The notes below the pieces were generated by a model that was not told the origin of the DNA, searched no databases, and saw nothing but the letters and a program-made list of their open reading frames with translations. Source: Alphaproteobacteria bacterium (GTDB taxonomy: Bacteria > Pseudomonadota > Gammaproteobacteria > Burkholderiales > Burkholderiaceae_C). Taken from it: a stretch of DNA of 64,000 bases. Positions within the stretch are counted from its first letter, which is position 1, and every line of letters begins with the position of its first letter. The DNA is taken from NCBI GenBank assembly GCA_030054175.1, contig JASGCM010000009.1, forward strand, positions 1 through 64,000. Direction: 5' to 3'. Below, piece by piece: positions 37,009 to 47,521 of the stretch. The position numbers were made by a program, and so were the translations under genes.

Positions 37009-38286
37009 ATGACTTTGCTGGTTTTTCTCGGCTCGTTACTCATGTCCATGGCCATAGGTGTGCCCATCGCTTATGCCTTGCTGCTCTCAGGAGTGGCGTT
37101 GATGTGGCATATGAACATGTTCGATGCCCAGATCCTGGCGCAAAACGTGATCGAGGGCGCCAACAGCTTCCCTTTGCTGGCCGTGCCTTTTTTCATGTTG
37201 GCTGGCGAGATCATGAACACGGGCGGTCTGTCGCGCCGTATCGTGAATTTCGCATTGGCCTTGGTAGGGCACATCCGGGGCGGCTTGGGCTATGTGACCA
37301 TTGTGGCGGCCTGTCTTCTTTCGGCCCTCTCGGGGTCGGCTGTGGCCGATGCGGCAGCACTGACGGCATTGCTTTTGCCCATGATGATCAAGGCCGGGCA
37401 TGACAAAAAGTCCAGTGCCGGTCTGATTGCCGCCTGTGGCGTGATCGGTCCCATCATCCCCCCATCGATCGGTTTCGTGATTTTCGGCGTCACGGCCAAT
37501 GTCTCGATTTCCAAATTGTTTTTGGCCGGTATCGTGCCGGGGCTGATCTTGGGTGCCAGTTTATGGTTCATGTGGTGGTCGCTGTCGCGCAAGGAGGATT
37601 TGCATCCGCCCCCGCGCCAAACTGCCTCCCAGGTTTTCAAGGCGTTGCTGGATGCCGCTTGGGCTTTGATGCTACCCGTGATCATCTTGGTGGGATTGCG
37701 CTTGGGGGTCTTTACCCCCACCGAGGCTGCGGTGGTGGCCGCCGTGTACGCCTTGGTCGTCGCCATGGTCATCTACCGTGAGCTCAGGTGGTCTCAGCTG
37801 TTGGAAGTTTTGCGGGTGTCGGCGCGCACCAGTGCCGTGGTGATGTTTTTGGTGGCTGCGGCCATGGTCTCGGCGTGGATGATCACAGTTGCGCAATTAC
37901 CCGCTCAATTGATTGATCTATTACAGCCTTTTTTGGACCACCCTAAAGTGCTGATGGCTGTGATCATGATCATCGTCATGTTGGTGGGCACCGCCATGGA
38001 CATGACTCCGACCATTTTGATCTTAACCCCGGTACTCATGCCTTTGGTCAAAGCAGCGGGCATCGATCCTGTTTATTTTGGGGTGCTCTTTATCATCAAC
38101 AACTCGATTGGCTTGGTCACGCCGCCGGTGGGCACGGTGCTCAATGTGGTGGCCGGTGTAGGCCGTTTGCGCATGGACGAGGTGACTCATGGTGTCATGC
38201 CGTTCATGCTGGTGCAATTTGTCGCCATGTTCCTGATGGTGGCATTTCCTGATCTGGTGATGGTGCCAGCTCGATGGTTTTATTGA
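37009..38286 (+). CDS. TRAP transporter large permease (DctM)
   Basis: SGSAVADAAALTALLLPMMIKAGHDKKSSAGLIAACGVIGPIIPPSIGFVIFG. Confidence 0.95.
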   Translation: MTLLVFLGSLLMSMAIGVPIAYALLLSGVALMWHMNMFDAQILAQNVIEGANSFPLLAVPFFMLAGEIMNTGGLSRRIVNFALALVGHIRGGLGYVTIVAACLLSALSGSAVADAAALTALLLPMMIKAGHDKKSSAGLIAACGVIGPIIPPSIGFVIFGVTANVSISKLFLAGIVPGLILGASLWFMWWSLSRKEDLHPPPRQTASQVFKALLDAAWALMLPVIILVGLRLGVFTPTEAAVVAAVYALVVAMVIYRELRWSQLLEVLRVSARTSAVVMFLVAAAMVSAWMITVAQLPAQLIDLLQPFLDHPKVLMAVIMIIVMLVGTAMDMTPTILILTPVLMPLVKAAGIDPVYFGVLFIINNSIGLVTPPVGTVLNVVAGVGRLRMDEVTHGVMPFMLVQFVAMFLMVAFPDLVMVPARWFY

Positions 38287-38305
38287 TTTTTTTGGAGACT
38301 GAAAC

Positions 38306-39319
38306 ATGAAACGACTTTTCATCCAAACCGTGTTGGCCGTGGCCGCGCTGTCTGCTCTGGGTGTGGCCCAGGCCCAGGAAAAAACCATCAAATTCGCAAC
38401 TCAAAACCCCAAGGGTCACCCCATCGTGGTTGGGCTGGAGAAATTCAAGGAAATCGTCGAAGCCAAGTCGGCTGGCAAGATCAAGGTCAACCTGTTCCCG
38501 GGCGGTGCTTTGGGTAGCGACCAAGTCAACGTGGCGGCACTGCAAGGCGGAACCCTCGAGATGGTGTCGATGAACTCGGGCATTTTGGCCAACCAGGTCA
38601 AGGAATTCGCCATCTTTGATTTCCCCTTCATGTTTGGCTCCGGTGCCGAGGCCGATGCAGTGCTTGATGGTGTTTTTGGCAAAAAGATGCACGCCTTGCT
38701 CAATGACAAGGGCTTGATCGGTTTGTCTTACTTTGAGTTGGGATTTAGGCAGATCACCAACAGCAAGCGGCCCATCACCAAAGTGGAAGACCTTGAGGGC
38801 TTGAAGTTGCGTGTGATTCCCAACCCGATCAACGTCGATTGGGTCAAGGCGCTGGGCGCCAACCCGACTCCGTTGCCATTTCCCGAGGTCTATTCCGCCC
38901 TGGATCAAAAGGCCATCGATGGTCAGGAGAATCCCGAGAGCGTGATTGCCGCCAACAAATTCTTTGAAGTGCAAAAGCACCTGGTCATCAGCAACCACCA
39001 GTACAACCCCCAGTCGGTGTTGATCAGCAAGAAGTTTTGGGACGGTCTGACGCCTGCACAGCAAAAGCTGATCGCCCAATCCGCTCTTGAGGCGTCCAAA
39101 TATCAGCGTACTCAGGCCCGTGGTGCCGTGGCCAGCGCGCTCGATACGTTGAAGAAAAATGGTATACAGGTGACTTCATTCAGTGAGGTCGAGCTTGCCA
39201 AGTTGCGGGATAAATTGCGCCCGGTCACGGCCAAATACGGCGTGACTGTGGGACAAGATTTGGTCAAAGAGTTGCAGGGAGACCTGGAGAAGGCTCGCTC
39301 GGACCTCAAGAAAAAATGA
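38306..39319 (+). CDS. TRAP transporter substrate-binding protein (DctP)
   Basis: Signal peptide and DctP motif GLKLRVIPNPINVDWVKALGANPTPLPFPEVYSALDQKAIDGQENP. Confidence 0.95.
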   Translation: MKRLFIQTVLAVAALSALGVAQAQEKTIKFATQNPKGHPIVVGLEKFKEIVEAKSAGKIKVNLFPGGALGSDQVNVAALQGGTLEMVSMNSGILANQVKEFAIFDFPFMFGSGAEADAVLDGVFGKKMHALLNDKGLIGLSYFELGFRQITNSKRPITKVEDLEGLKLRVIPNPINVDWVKALGANPTPLPFPEVYSALDQKAIDGQENPESVIAANKFFEVQKHLVISNHQYNPQSVLISKKFWDGLTPAQQKLIAQSALEASKYQRTQARGAVASALDTLKKNGIQVTSFSEVELAKLRDKLRPVTAKYGVTVGQDLVKELQGDLEKARSDLKKK

Positions 39320-39344
39320 CGCTGTGCTTGCTCGGGAGGGCCGC

Positions 39345-40196
39345 ATGATCGATGGTCGCACCCAGCTCATCGCCCATATCGGCTTTCCGACTCACACTTT
39401 CAAGTCGCCGCTGATTTATAACCCCTATTTCGAGAGGGCAGGCATCCCGGCGGTGGTGGTTCCCATGGCCTGTCGGGCCGATGCGTTCGGCCAATTCTTG
39501 CCGGCCGTGTTTGGCTTGGACAATATCGCAGGCGCGCTCATCACCATGCCGCACAAAATCAGCGTAGTGGACTTGCTCGATGAGGTCACGCCGACCGTGC
39601 GCATGGCTGGTTCATGCAATGCCGTCAAAAAATCACCCGAAGGTCGATTGTTGGGGGATATGTTCGACGGCATCGGTTTTGTGCGTGGTTTGCAACGACA
39701 GGGCTTTGAATTCTCAGACCAGAGTGCCTTGATCATCGGGGCGGGCGGCGTGGGCAGCGCGATTGCCGCTTCCCTGGCCCAGACAGGTCTGGCTGAAATT
39801 CATCTGGTGGACATCGACACAAGGGCGGCCGAGACCCTGGCCAATCGGCTGCGTGCACATGTGCCTCACTTGAAGGTACATTGCGGTCGCAATGACCCGA
39901 CTCGCCATGACTTGATCGTGAACGCCTCGCCGCTGGGAATGCGTCCCGGTGAGCCGGCGCCCACTGACTTGAGCCGTCTGCCTCCCGGTGCTTGGGTGGC
40001 CGAGGTGGTCCTGAGCGCCTCGCCCACGCCGCTGATGCTTCGGGCCCGTGAATTGGGTTGCCCCCTGCTGGTGGGCACCGATATGCTGTTTGAGCAAATC
40101 CCGGCCTATCTGGAGTTTTTTGGTTTGCCCACGACCACCGCCGATCATTTGCGCGCCGTGGCACGTTTGAGCGATACAGATGGCGTCTCAAGGTAG
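39345..40196 (+). CDS. Shikimate dehydrogenase family protein (AroE-like)
   Basis: MPHKISVVDLLDE, SCNAVKK, GDMFDGIGFVRGL, ALIIGAGGVGSAIAASLAQTG. Confidence 0.88.
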   Translation: MIDGRTQLIAHIGFPTHTFKSPLIYNPYFERAGIPAVVVPMACRADAFGQFLPAVFGLDNIAGALITMPHKISVVDLLDEVTPTVRMAGSCNAVKKSPEGRLLGDMFDGIGFVRGLQRQGFEFSDQSALIIGAGGVGSAIAASLAQTGLAEIHLVDIDTRAAETLANRLRAHVPHLKVHCGRNDPTRHDLIVNASPLGMRPGEPAPTDLSRLPPGAWVAEVVLSASPTPLMLRARELGCPLLVGTDMLFEQIPAYLEFFGLPTTTADHLRAVARLSDTDGVSR

Positions 40197-40204
40197 AAAT
40201 TGGT

Positions 40205-40231
40205 AGAAATTGGGGTCAGACCCCAATTTCT
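40205..40231. repeat. 27-bp perfect palindrome with extra half-site (REP-like)
   Basis: AGAAATTGGGGTC-A-GACCCCAATTTCT; another GACCCCAATTTCT at 40234-40246 and partial AGAAATTGG at 40195-40203. Confidence 0.85.
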
Positions 40232-40258
40232 GTGACCCCAATTTCTTAAAATGTCGGT

Positions 40259-40813
40259 ATGAGTAAGGCATTCACCCGGGAAAGCGAGGGCGAGGGCGAG
40301 AATGAAGCCCCGGAGCCGCTGCCTGCGGGCAGCAAGAACTACATCACCCCGGTCGGGTACGCTCGGCTGCGCGCCGAGTTGATGGGGCTGATCGATGAGG
40401 AGCGACCCAAGGTGGTCGAAGTGGTGCATTGGGCAGCGAGCAACGGCGATAGATCCGAGAATGGGGACTATTTGTATGGCAAGAAGCGTTTGCGTGAAAT
40501 CGACCGACGCATCCGCTTTCTGACCAAGAGGCTTGAGATCGCCGAGGTGGTCGACCCTAGCGTGCACCAGGGCAACGATCAGGTGTTTTTTGGCGCCACC
40601 GTCACCTACGCCGACCCCTTGGAGCAAGAGCGCACGGTCACCATCATGGGCACCGATGAGGCCGACAGTTTGCAAGGGCAGGTGAGTTGGATTTCCCCTA
40701 TTGCTCGCGCTTTGCTCAAAGCGCGCGAAGGCGATGTCGTGAAATTGCAGACGCCACAAGGGCTGCAAGACATCGAGGTGCTGAGCGTCAGCTACCCAGC
40801 ACCTGTGGCGTGA
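40259..40813 (+). CDS. greB: Transcription elongation factor GreB
   Basis: NYITPVGYARLRAELMGLIDEERPKVVEVVHWAASNGDRSENGDYLYGKKRLREIDRRIRFL. Confidence 0.96.
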   Translation: MSKAFTRESEGEGENEAPEPLPAGSKNYITPVGYARLRAELMGLIDEERPKVVEVVHWAASNGDRSENGDYLYGKKRLREIDRRIRFLTKRLEIAEVVDPSVHQGNDQVFFGATVTYADPLEQERTVTIMGTDEADSLQGQVSWISPIARALLKAREGDVVKLQTPQGLQDIEVLSVSYPAPVA

Positions 40814-43063
40814 TCAATGGCTGGCGCTGAAATGAGCCAGGCGTTTGGCTTGGCTGACTGGCGGGCAACGCCGCAGGTTGCGCAACACCGACTCCAGGTG
40901 TTGCAAATCGCGCACAGCCACCACAAAGCGCAGATCGATGGTTTCCGCCGTGCCGATGCCGCTGCCAGTATGCGCTTGGGTGATGTCGCCCTCGGATTTG
41001 GCGATGGAGCTGGCCACTTGCGCCAACAAACCTTTGCCGTTGATGGCGGTGACCGAGATGGGGGCCTCGAAAGAGCGCGCAGGCTCGTCAGACCATTCGA
41101 CGGCGATGAAACGCTCGGCGTCTTTGTGTTTGAGTTTTTGAGCCACGGCGCATTCGGCGTTGTGCACCACCAAACCTTCGCCCCGACCTAAATAGCCCAG
41201 AATCTCGTCGCCCGGCAATGGGTGGCAACATGGTGCGTATTGGATCGACGCGTTTTCGCTGCCGTCGACCACCACGGCACCTTGAGACAGCGATTCGTGG
41301 GCAGTGAAGCGCTCTCGGCTGAGCAGCAAAGGGTCGGGCTTCTCGCCCACCTCGGCCAGCAGCGCCACCAGGCGTTTGGCGACGATGGGTGCCACACGTC
41401 TTCCTAGGCCGATGTCAACCAATAATTCTTGCAATGAACGGTTGCCGGTGAAGCGCAACAATTTATCCCAAAGGGCTTGGTGGTTCCCGGTGTACCTGGG
41501 CAATTGCTCGAAGCCTTCGGCACGCAGGGCCTGTTCTAGCAGTTTAGATCCCAATTGTTCTGACTCGCTGTGCGCCAGCGACTTCAGGTAATGCCGAATG
41601 CGTGAGCGCGCCCGTCCGGTGCGCACGAAGCCCAGCCAAGCGGGATTCGGGGCGGCCACCGTCGAGGTGATCACTTCGACCACATCGCCGTTGCGCAGTT
41701 CGGTGCGCAGCGGAACTTGCTCGCCGTTGACCTTGCCCGCCATGGTTCGGTCGCCGATATTGCTGTGCACCGCGTAGGCGAAATCGACCAAAGTCGCACC
41801 GCGCGGCAAGGCCAGAATACGGCTTTTGGGTGTGAAGACATAGACGGCATCGGGGAACAAGTCGACTTTGACATGGTCCAAGAACTCGACTGCGTCGCGG
41901 GTTTCGTCCTGTATGTCGAGCAGCGATTGCAGCCACTGAGCACCCAATTGATTGGCCTGCTCGCCATGCGGGTCTTTGGCCTTGTAGAGCCAATGGGCTG
42001 CAACGCCTGATTCGGCCACCACATGCATGGCCTCGGTTCGCATCTGGAATTCGATATTGATACCAGATGGCCCCACCAAGGTGGTGTGCAGCGACTGGTA
42101 GCCGTTGAGTTTGGAAATGGCAATGTGGTCTTTGAAGCGGCCCGGCACCGGTTTGTAGAGCTGGTGCAAGACCCCAAGTGCCGTGTAGCAATCGAGTTGG
42201 TGGGGCATGATCAGCCGCATCCCGTAGATGTCGGTGACTTGGGCGAAGCTCAGATGCTTTTGATCCATCTTGCGGTAGATGGAGTACAGGGTTTTTTCGC
42301 GGCCATGGATGCGCACCTTCAAACCGGCTTTGGCAAAGGCCTGCTCAACCTCATGCTGCACTTTATGCAAGACGTCACGCCGGCGGCTGCGTGCCCGCGT
42401 GACCGCTTTTTTCAAGACCTTGTAACGCCAGGGCATCAGGTGCCTGAAAGACAGGTCTTGCAATTCGCGGTAGGTTTCGTTCAAGCCCAATCGGTTGGCG
42501 ATGGGGGCATAAATTTCCAGCGTTTCGGAAGAGATGCGTCCCCATTTGGCGCGCGGCATGTCGCCCATGGTGCGCATATTGTGGGTGCGATCGGCCAATT
42601 TGATCAAAATCACCCGCACATCGCGCGCCATGGCCAAGAGCATTTTTCGAAAGGATTCGGCCTGCCCCTCTTCCCGCGTATTGAACTGCAACTTGTCAAG
42701 TTTGGTCAGACCGTCAACCAACTCGGCCACCGGGGTGCCGAACTGTTGGACGAGATCGGTTTTGGTGATGCCGCAGTCTTCCATGGCATCGTGCAGTAGC
42801 GCGGCGCACAAGGCTTGGGCATCCAAGCGCCATTCGGCACATTGCGCCGCCACGGCAATGGGATGGGTGATGTAAGGCTCTCCGCTACTGCGCTTTTGCC
42901 CCTGATGGGCAGAGTCGGCAAAGCGGTAGGCCAATCGGACTTGTTCGGTACCCTCGATGCCCAAAGAGTCGAGTTTGGTCAATAGGGCGGCGAAACTGGC
43001 CGCCGCCGCATTCACCGCCTCGGGGCTGGCGGGGGAAAGGATCGGCTTGACAACGGCGCTCAT
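40814..43063 (-). CDS. spoT: Bifunctional (p)ppGpp synthetase/hydrolase
   Basis: HD motif ALLHDAMEDCG, synthetase YSIYRKMDQKHLSFAQVTDIYGMRLI, TGS and ACT domains. Confidence 0.95.
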   Translation of the reverse strand: MSAVVKPILSPASPEAVNAAAASFAALLTKLDSLGIEGTEQVRLAYRFADSAHQGQKRSSGEPYITHPIAVAAQCAEWRLDAQALCAALLHDAMEDCGITKTDLVQQFGTPVAELVDGLTKLDKLQFNTREEGQAESFRKMLLAMARDVRVILIKLADRTHNMRTMGDMPRAKWGRISSETLEIYAPIANRLGLNETYRELQDLSFRHLMPWRYKVLKKAVTRARSRRRDVLHKVQHEVEQAFAKAGLKVRIHGREKTLYSIYRKMDQKHLSFAQVTDIYGMRLIMPHQLDCYTALGVLHQLYKPVPGRFKDHIAISKLNGYQSLHTTLVGPSGINIEFQMRTEAMHVVAESGVAAHWLYKAKDPHGEQANQLGAQWLQSLLDIQDETRDAVEFLDHVKVDLFPDAVYVFTPKSRILALPRGATLVDFAYAVHSNIGDRTMAGKVNGEQVPLRTELRNGDVVEVITSTVAAPNPAWLGFVRTGRARSRIRHYLKSLAHSESEQLGSKLLEQALRAEGFEQLPRYTGNHQALWDKLLRFTGNRSLQELLVDIGLGRRVAPIVAKRLVALLAEVGEKPDPLLLSRERFTAHESLSQGAVVVDGSENASIQYAPCCHPLPGDEILGYLGRGEGLVVHNAECAVAQKLKHKDAERFIAVEWSDEPARSFEAPISVTAINGKGLLAQVASSIAKSEGDITQAHTGSGIGTAETIDLRFVVAVRDLQHLESVLRNLRRCPPVSQAKRLAHFSASH

Positions 43064-43080
43064 GGCCGTAATTTAACGGG

Positions 43081-43284
43081 TCAGCCCGGTACTTTGCGAA
43101 GCATTTCCAAGCCGATTTTGCCTTCGGCGATTTCGCGCAGGGCGGTTACGCCTGGCTTGTTCTTGGACTCGACCTTTGGGGTATGACCCTGGCTGAGCAT
43201 GCGCGCGCGGTAGGTGGCGCAAAGCACCAGCTGGAAGCGGTTGGGGATTTTGTCCAGACAATCTTCAACTGTGATGCGTGCCAT
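43081..43284 (-). CDS. rpoZ: RNA polymerase omega subunit
   Basis: [28 protein letters not shown]. Confidence 0.97.
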   Translation of the reverse strand: MARITVEDCLDKIPNRFQLVLCATYRARMLSQGHTPKVESKNKPGVTALREIAEGKIGLEMLRKVPG

Positions 43285-43302
43285 GATGTAGCTCCGGGTG
43301 TG

Positions 43303-43932
43303 TCAGGTGATGTGCAGGGCCTTGAAAACTTCGGCCCTGGCGCGGCTTTGGGCCGCATATTTGAGGCGTTGGGCATGAACCACGGCCTTGAGGTCAAACA
43401 AAGCCCGTTCAAAGAGTTCATTGATTATAACGTAATCGAATGATTGAGCCTGCGCCATCTCATCCGAGGCATTGTGCAATCGCATTTCGATGATGTCCGG
43501 GCTGTCTTCGCCGCGCCGCTCCAGGCGCGAACGCAGATCTTCCAAGCTGGGCGGCAAAATGAAGATCAACACGGCATTGGAGTACAAACGACGGATTTGC
43601 AGCGCACCTTGCCAGTCGATTTCCAGGACCACGTCGCCGCCTTGGGCGATGCGCTCCTCGATGGCCTTGCGTGAGGTGCCGTAGCGACGACCGTGGACAT
43701 GCGCCCATTCGACAAAAGCCCCGGCCTGGACCATGGCGTCGAACTCTTCATTCGAAACAAAGTAGTACTCTCGGCCATGTTTTTCCTGGCCCCTTGGGTC
43801 ACGGTTGGTGTGCGAGACCGAGGGCTGCACTCGCGAGTCGAGTTCCATCAGGGCTTTGACCAGGCTCGATTTGCCGGCCCCGCTGGGGGCAGCGACCACA
43901 AACAGATTGCCAGGGTATGTGTCCATATTCAT
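43303..43932 (-). CDS. gmk: Guanylate kinase
   Basis: [41 protein letters not shown]. Confidence 0.97.
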   Translation of the reverse strand: MNMDTYPGNLFVVAAPSGAGKSSLVKALMELDSRVQPSVSHTNRDPRGQEKHGREYYFVSNEEFDAMVQAGAFVEWAHVHGRRYGTSRKAIEERIAQGGDVVLEIDWQGALQIRRLYSNAVLIFILPPSLEDLRSRLERRGEDSPDIIEMRLHNASDEMAQAQSFDYVIINELFERALFDLKAVVHAQRLKYAAQSRARAEVFKALHIT

Positions 43933-44840
43933 TCCAGGTTTTGCACCTGCTCCCTCAATTGTTCGATCAATACCTTCATGTCGATGGAGATGCGCGTCAT
44001 CTCCAATACGGCTGATTTGGAGCCTAAAGTATTGGCTTCTCGGTGCAATTCCTGAATCAAAAAGTCCAAGCGCTTGCCCACGCCCTCAGCTGGCGGCGAT
44101 TGCAACAAACGCTCGATCTCGTGCAGATGGGATTGCAGCCGAATGATTTCCTCGGCCACATCGATGCGTATGGCGAATGCGGTGGCCTCGGTCAGGGCCC
44201 GATCCTGGGCCGAGGAGGCGTTGACAGTGCCGTCGACCAGTTTCAGTGCTTCTTGCCAACGGTCTAGGAATTTCTGCTTTTGTTGCTCTACCAGTTGAGT
44301 AACTAGCGGTTGTGCCTGTTCGGCCAGTTGTTTCAACTCTCGAGTCCGATTCAGCAATGCCTGGGCCAATGTGTCACCTTCGCGTTGGCGCGCATCATTG
44401 AGTTGCTTGAGGGCGCGCTTGACCCATTGGGTCAGCGTGGCGGCCGGCACATCGATCCCTCCACCTTGGCCCTCGGCCAGGCGCATGACCTCGGCCACCG
44501 ACAGCGGTTGGGCTTGGGGCAACCAAGCCCACACGGTGTCTTGGACGCGATTGAGGTGTTGCAGCAAGGTGGGGCCCGGCTCGGTAGGGCCGTCGTGGCC
44601 GGTGCGTTCGGTGTAGATGCGCAATTCGACCTTGCCACGGCGCAGTTGTTGGCTCAGCAATTCCCGCAAGGCGGTTTCATGAATCCTGAGTTCGTCGGGA
44701 AGTCTCAGGGTCAGGTCCAGAAAACGGCTGTTGACCGAGCGGATTTCCAAACCCAGGCGCTGGCGGCGACTGGCATTTTGGTCTGCCGGTGGCCAGTCCA
44801 ATTGCGCGTTGGCATAGCCGGTCATGCTGTGTAGAGCCAT
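43929..44840 (-). CDS. YicC family endoribonuclease
   Basis: [13 protein letters not shown]...[21 protein letters not shown]...[22 protein letters not shown]. Confidence 0.93.
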   Translation of the reverse strand: MALHSMTGYANAQLDWPPADQNASRRQRLGLEIRSVNSRFLDLTLRLPDELRIHETALRELLSQQLRRGKVELRIYTERTGHDGPTEPGPTLLQHLNRVQDTVWAWLPQAQPLSVAEVMRLAEGQGGGIDVPAATLTQWVKRALKQLNDARQREGDTLAQALLNRTRELKQLAEQAQPLVTQLVEQQKQKFLDRWQEALKLVDGTVNASSAQDRALTEATAFAIRIDVAEEIIRLQSHLHEIERLLQSPPAEGVGKRLDFLIQELHREANTLGSKSAVLEMTRISIDMKVLIEQLREQVQNLE

Positions 44841-44903
44841 ATGCATTCGTCCAAAAACCAAATTATCCCCGACAATCCAACCTTTCAGTTTGCGAGTATA
44901 TCC

Positions 44904-45638
44904 ATGAGCCTGCCCTTACCCGACTCGCGCCTGCAGCGCGCCCCTGACCAATTGCGTCCCGTTCGCATCACCCGTCATTACACACGCTATGCCGAAGGAT
45001 CGGTCCTGATCGAGTTTGGTCACACCAAAGTCTTGTGCACCGCTTCGGTGGAAGAGAAGGTGCCGGGCCACAAAAAGGGAAGTGGTGAAGGTTGGGTGAC
45101 CGCAGAATACGGCATGTTGCCCCGCGCCACTCACACCCGCGGCGATCGCGAGGCAGCTCGTGGGAAGCAAAGCGGCCGCACCCAGGAAATTCAGCGCCTG
45201 ACAGGCCGCTCTTTGCGCGCTGTGTTCGATCTGAAGAAATTGGGTGAGCGTACCCTCAACCTCGATTGTGATGTGCTGCAAGCCGATGGCGGTACGCGAA
45301 CCGCCAGCATCACTGGAGCCTATGTTGCCGCCTGTGATGCCGTTCGTCATTTGATGCAACAGGGACTATTGAAGGAGTCTCCCATCACCCAGGCGGTGGC
45401 TGCGATTTCGGTGGGCATGCTGGGCGAATTGCCCTTGCTCGATTTGGAATACACCGAAGACTCGGCGTCCGATACCGACATGAATGTGGTGATGACGGCC
45501 GCCGGGCATTTTGTGGAAGTGCAGGGCACGGCCGAAGGCGCGCCCTTCACGCGAGCCCAGATGGATCAATTGTTGGCCTTGGCTGAAAAAGGCATTCGCG
45601 AGTTGATCGCACTGCAAGCGCAGGCTTTGGCATCATGA
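44904..45638 (+). CDS. rph: Ribonuclease PH
   Basis: [62 protein letters not shown]. Confidence 0.97.
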   Translation: MSLPLPDSRLQRAPDQLRPVRITRHYTRYAEGSVLIEFGHTKVLCTASVEEKVPGHKKGSGEGWVTAEYGMLPRATHTRGDREAARGKQSGRTQEIQRLTGRSLRAVFDLKKLGERTLNLDCDVLQADGGTRTASITGAYVAACDAVRHLMQQGLLKESPITQAVAAISVGMLGELPLLDLEYTEDSASDTDMNVVMTAAGHFVEVQGTAEGAPFTRAQMDQLLALAEKGIRELIALQAQALAS

Positions 45639-46243
45639 TGCGAGATTTGGTGCTGGCGTCGAACAACGCGGGCAAGCTCAATGAGTTACAGGCCATGTTG
45701 GCTCCCTTGGGGTTGCAACTCACAGCCCAGGGCCAGTTGGGGATCCCCGAGGCCGCCGAGCCTTTTCATACATTTGTTGAAAACGCCCTGGCCAAAGCCC
45801 GCCATGCCAGCGCGCACAGTGGTTTGCCGGCATTGGCCGACGATGCCGGATTGTGCGTGGACGCTTTTGGCGGTGAACCGGGGGTGCAAACCGCCTATTA
45901 CGCCACCCGCTTTGGTTACCCCAAGGGCGATGATCACAATGTGACGGCTTTGCTTGAGCAAATGTCCCAGATCGAGCAGCGCAGAGCGGCCCTGGTCAGC
46001 ACCTTGGTGGCGGTGCGCCACCCTAACGACCCCGAACCCCTGATCGCTATTGGCCGTGCGGTGGGTGAAATCACCCGCGAGCGCAGTGGTCATAACGGCT
46101 TTGGTTTCGATCCAGTGATGTTTTTGCCGGAATACTGCATGACATTTGCCGAGATGCCTACCGATCTCAAGAACCAACGCAGCCATCGGGGTCAGGCGGC
46201 AAGACAGATGGTGCAACTCATGCGGGAATGCTGGCTGGCATGA
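45635..46243 (+). CDS. rdgB: XTP/dITP diphosphatase
   Basis: [22 protein letters not shown] and [29 protein letters not shown]. Confidence 0.96.
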   Translation: MMRDLVLASNNAGKLNELQAMLAPLGLQLTAQGQLGIPEAAEPFHTFVENALAKARHASAHSGLPALADDAGLCVDAFGGEPGVQTAYYATRFGYPKGDDHNVTALLEQMSQIEQRRAALVSTLVAVRHPNDPEPLIAIGRAVGEITRERSGHNGFGFDPVMFLPEYCMTFAEMPTDLKNQRSHRGQAARQMVQLMRECWLA

Positions 46244-47439
46244 ACCTGGATTTGGCTCACTGGATGAGGCCGGGCACCCTGCAATTGGCCGCCTTGCCTC
46301 CCTTGTCAGTCTATGTGCATCTGCCGTGGTGCCTGAAGAAGTGCCCCTATTGCGATTTCAATTCGCACGAATGGCGTGGCGAAGATTTGGAGCAATCCGA
46401 GTCGCGCTATCTGGATGCTTTGGTGGCCGATTTGGACGCCAGCCTGCCTCTGGTCTGGGGGCGCAGCGTGCAAAGCGTATTCATCGGTGGCGGTACCCCA
46501 AGCTTGTTTTCACCCCGGGGCATCGAGCGCCTCTTGGGAGATCTGCGGGCCAGACTGCGCTGGGTGGCTGACGCTGAAGTCACTCTGGAAGCCAATCCGG
46601 GCACCTTCGAAAAAGATCGATTCAAGGCTTTTCGAGCCGCTGGGGTGAATCGACTCTCGATTGGTGTGCAGAGTTTCAACGACCGTTTTTTGCATCCGCT
46701 GGGGCGGGTACACGATGCCGCTCAGGCCTTGACCGCCGTGGAAGAGGCGGCGCGTTGCTTTGATACTTTCAACATCGATCTGATGTATGCCTTGCCGGGC
46801 CAGAGCTTGGCCGATTTCCAGGCCGATTTGGAGCAGGCGCTGGCTTTCGACCCGCCGCATCTCTCTTTGTACCACCTGACCATCGAACCCAACACGGCCT
46901 TTGCCAAGTTTCCCCCCGCCGGTTTGCCTGATGAGGACACTGCGTTTGACATGCTCGACCACATGGCGCAACGCACCGCCCAAGCCGGCTTGGACCGGTA
47001 CGAGGTTTCCGCCTATGCCCGAGCCGGTCACCGCTGCACACACAACCTGAACTATTGGCAGTTTGGCGATTATTTGGGACTGGGGGCTGGCGCGCACGGC
47101 AAGATCAGTTTCGCCCATCGGGTCATGCGAACAATCCGCTGGCGTGACCCGCAACGCTACATGGAAGGGGCCTTGGCAGGTCAGGCTCTGGCGCAGGCCG
47201 ATGAAGTCAAGCGAAGCGATTTGCCCTTTGAATTCATGTTGAACGCCTTGCGACTGCGTGAGGGCTTTGATTTGGCGTTGTTCACCGAGCGGACTGGCTT
47301 GCCCATCAGCAGCGTGCGCTCCGGCTTGGAGCAGGCCGAGAGCATGCACTGGTTGGTGCGGCAAGGAGATCGCATCCAACCCTCTGAGCGGGGCTTTGAT
47401 CTCTTGAGCGATTTACAGGCCCTCTTTCTGGCCGACTGA
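46240..47439 (+). CDS. hemW: Radical SAM heme chaperone HemW
   Basis: YVHLPWCLKKCPYCDFNSHEW (CxxxCxxC) and VFIGGGTPSLFSPRGIERLL. Confidence 0.95.
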   Translation: MNLDLAHWMRPGTLQLAALPPLSVYVHLPWCLKKCPYCDFNSHEWRGEDLEQSESRYLDALVADLDASLPLVWGRSVQSVFIGGGTPSLFSPRGIERLLGDLRARLRWVADAEVTLEANPGTFEKDRFKAFRAAGVNRLSIGVQSFNDRFLHPLGRVHDAAQALTAVEEAARCFDTFNIDLMYALPGQSLADFQADLEQALAFDPPHLSLYHLTIEPNTAFAKFPPAGLPDEDTAFDMLDHMAQRTAQAGLDRYEVSAYARAGHRCTHNLNYWQFGDYLGLGAGAHGKISFAHRVMRTIRWRDPQRYMEGALAGQALAQADEVKRSDLPFEFMLNALRLREGFDLALFTERTGLPISSVRSGLEQAESMHWLVRQGDRIQPSERGFDLLSDLQALFLAD

Positions 47440-47521
47440 ATTCCACGCGCATGGCAGGTCAAGCAAACTGGCGCCTTTGGCGTTATGCTGAAAGTCACGG
47501 ACCGACCTGTGGAGATCCAAC

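Noticed and set aside
38204-39079. 291 aa minus-strand ORF opposite dctP
   Set aside because: Antisense to a clear TRAP binding protein with signal peptide and operon context.
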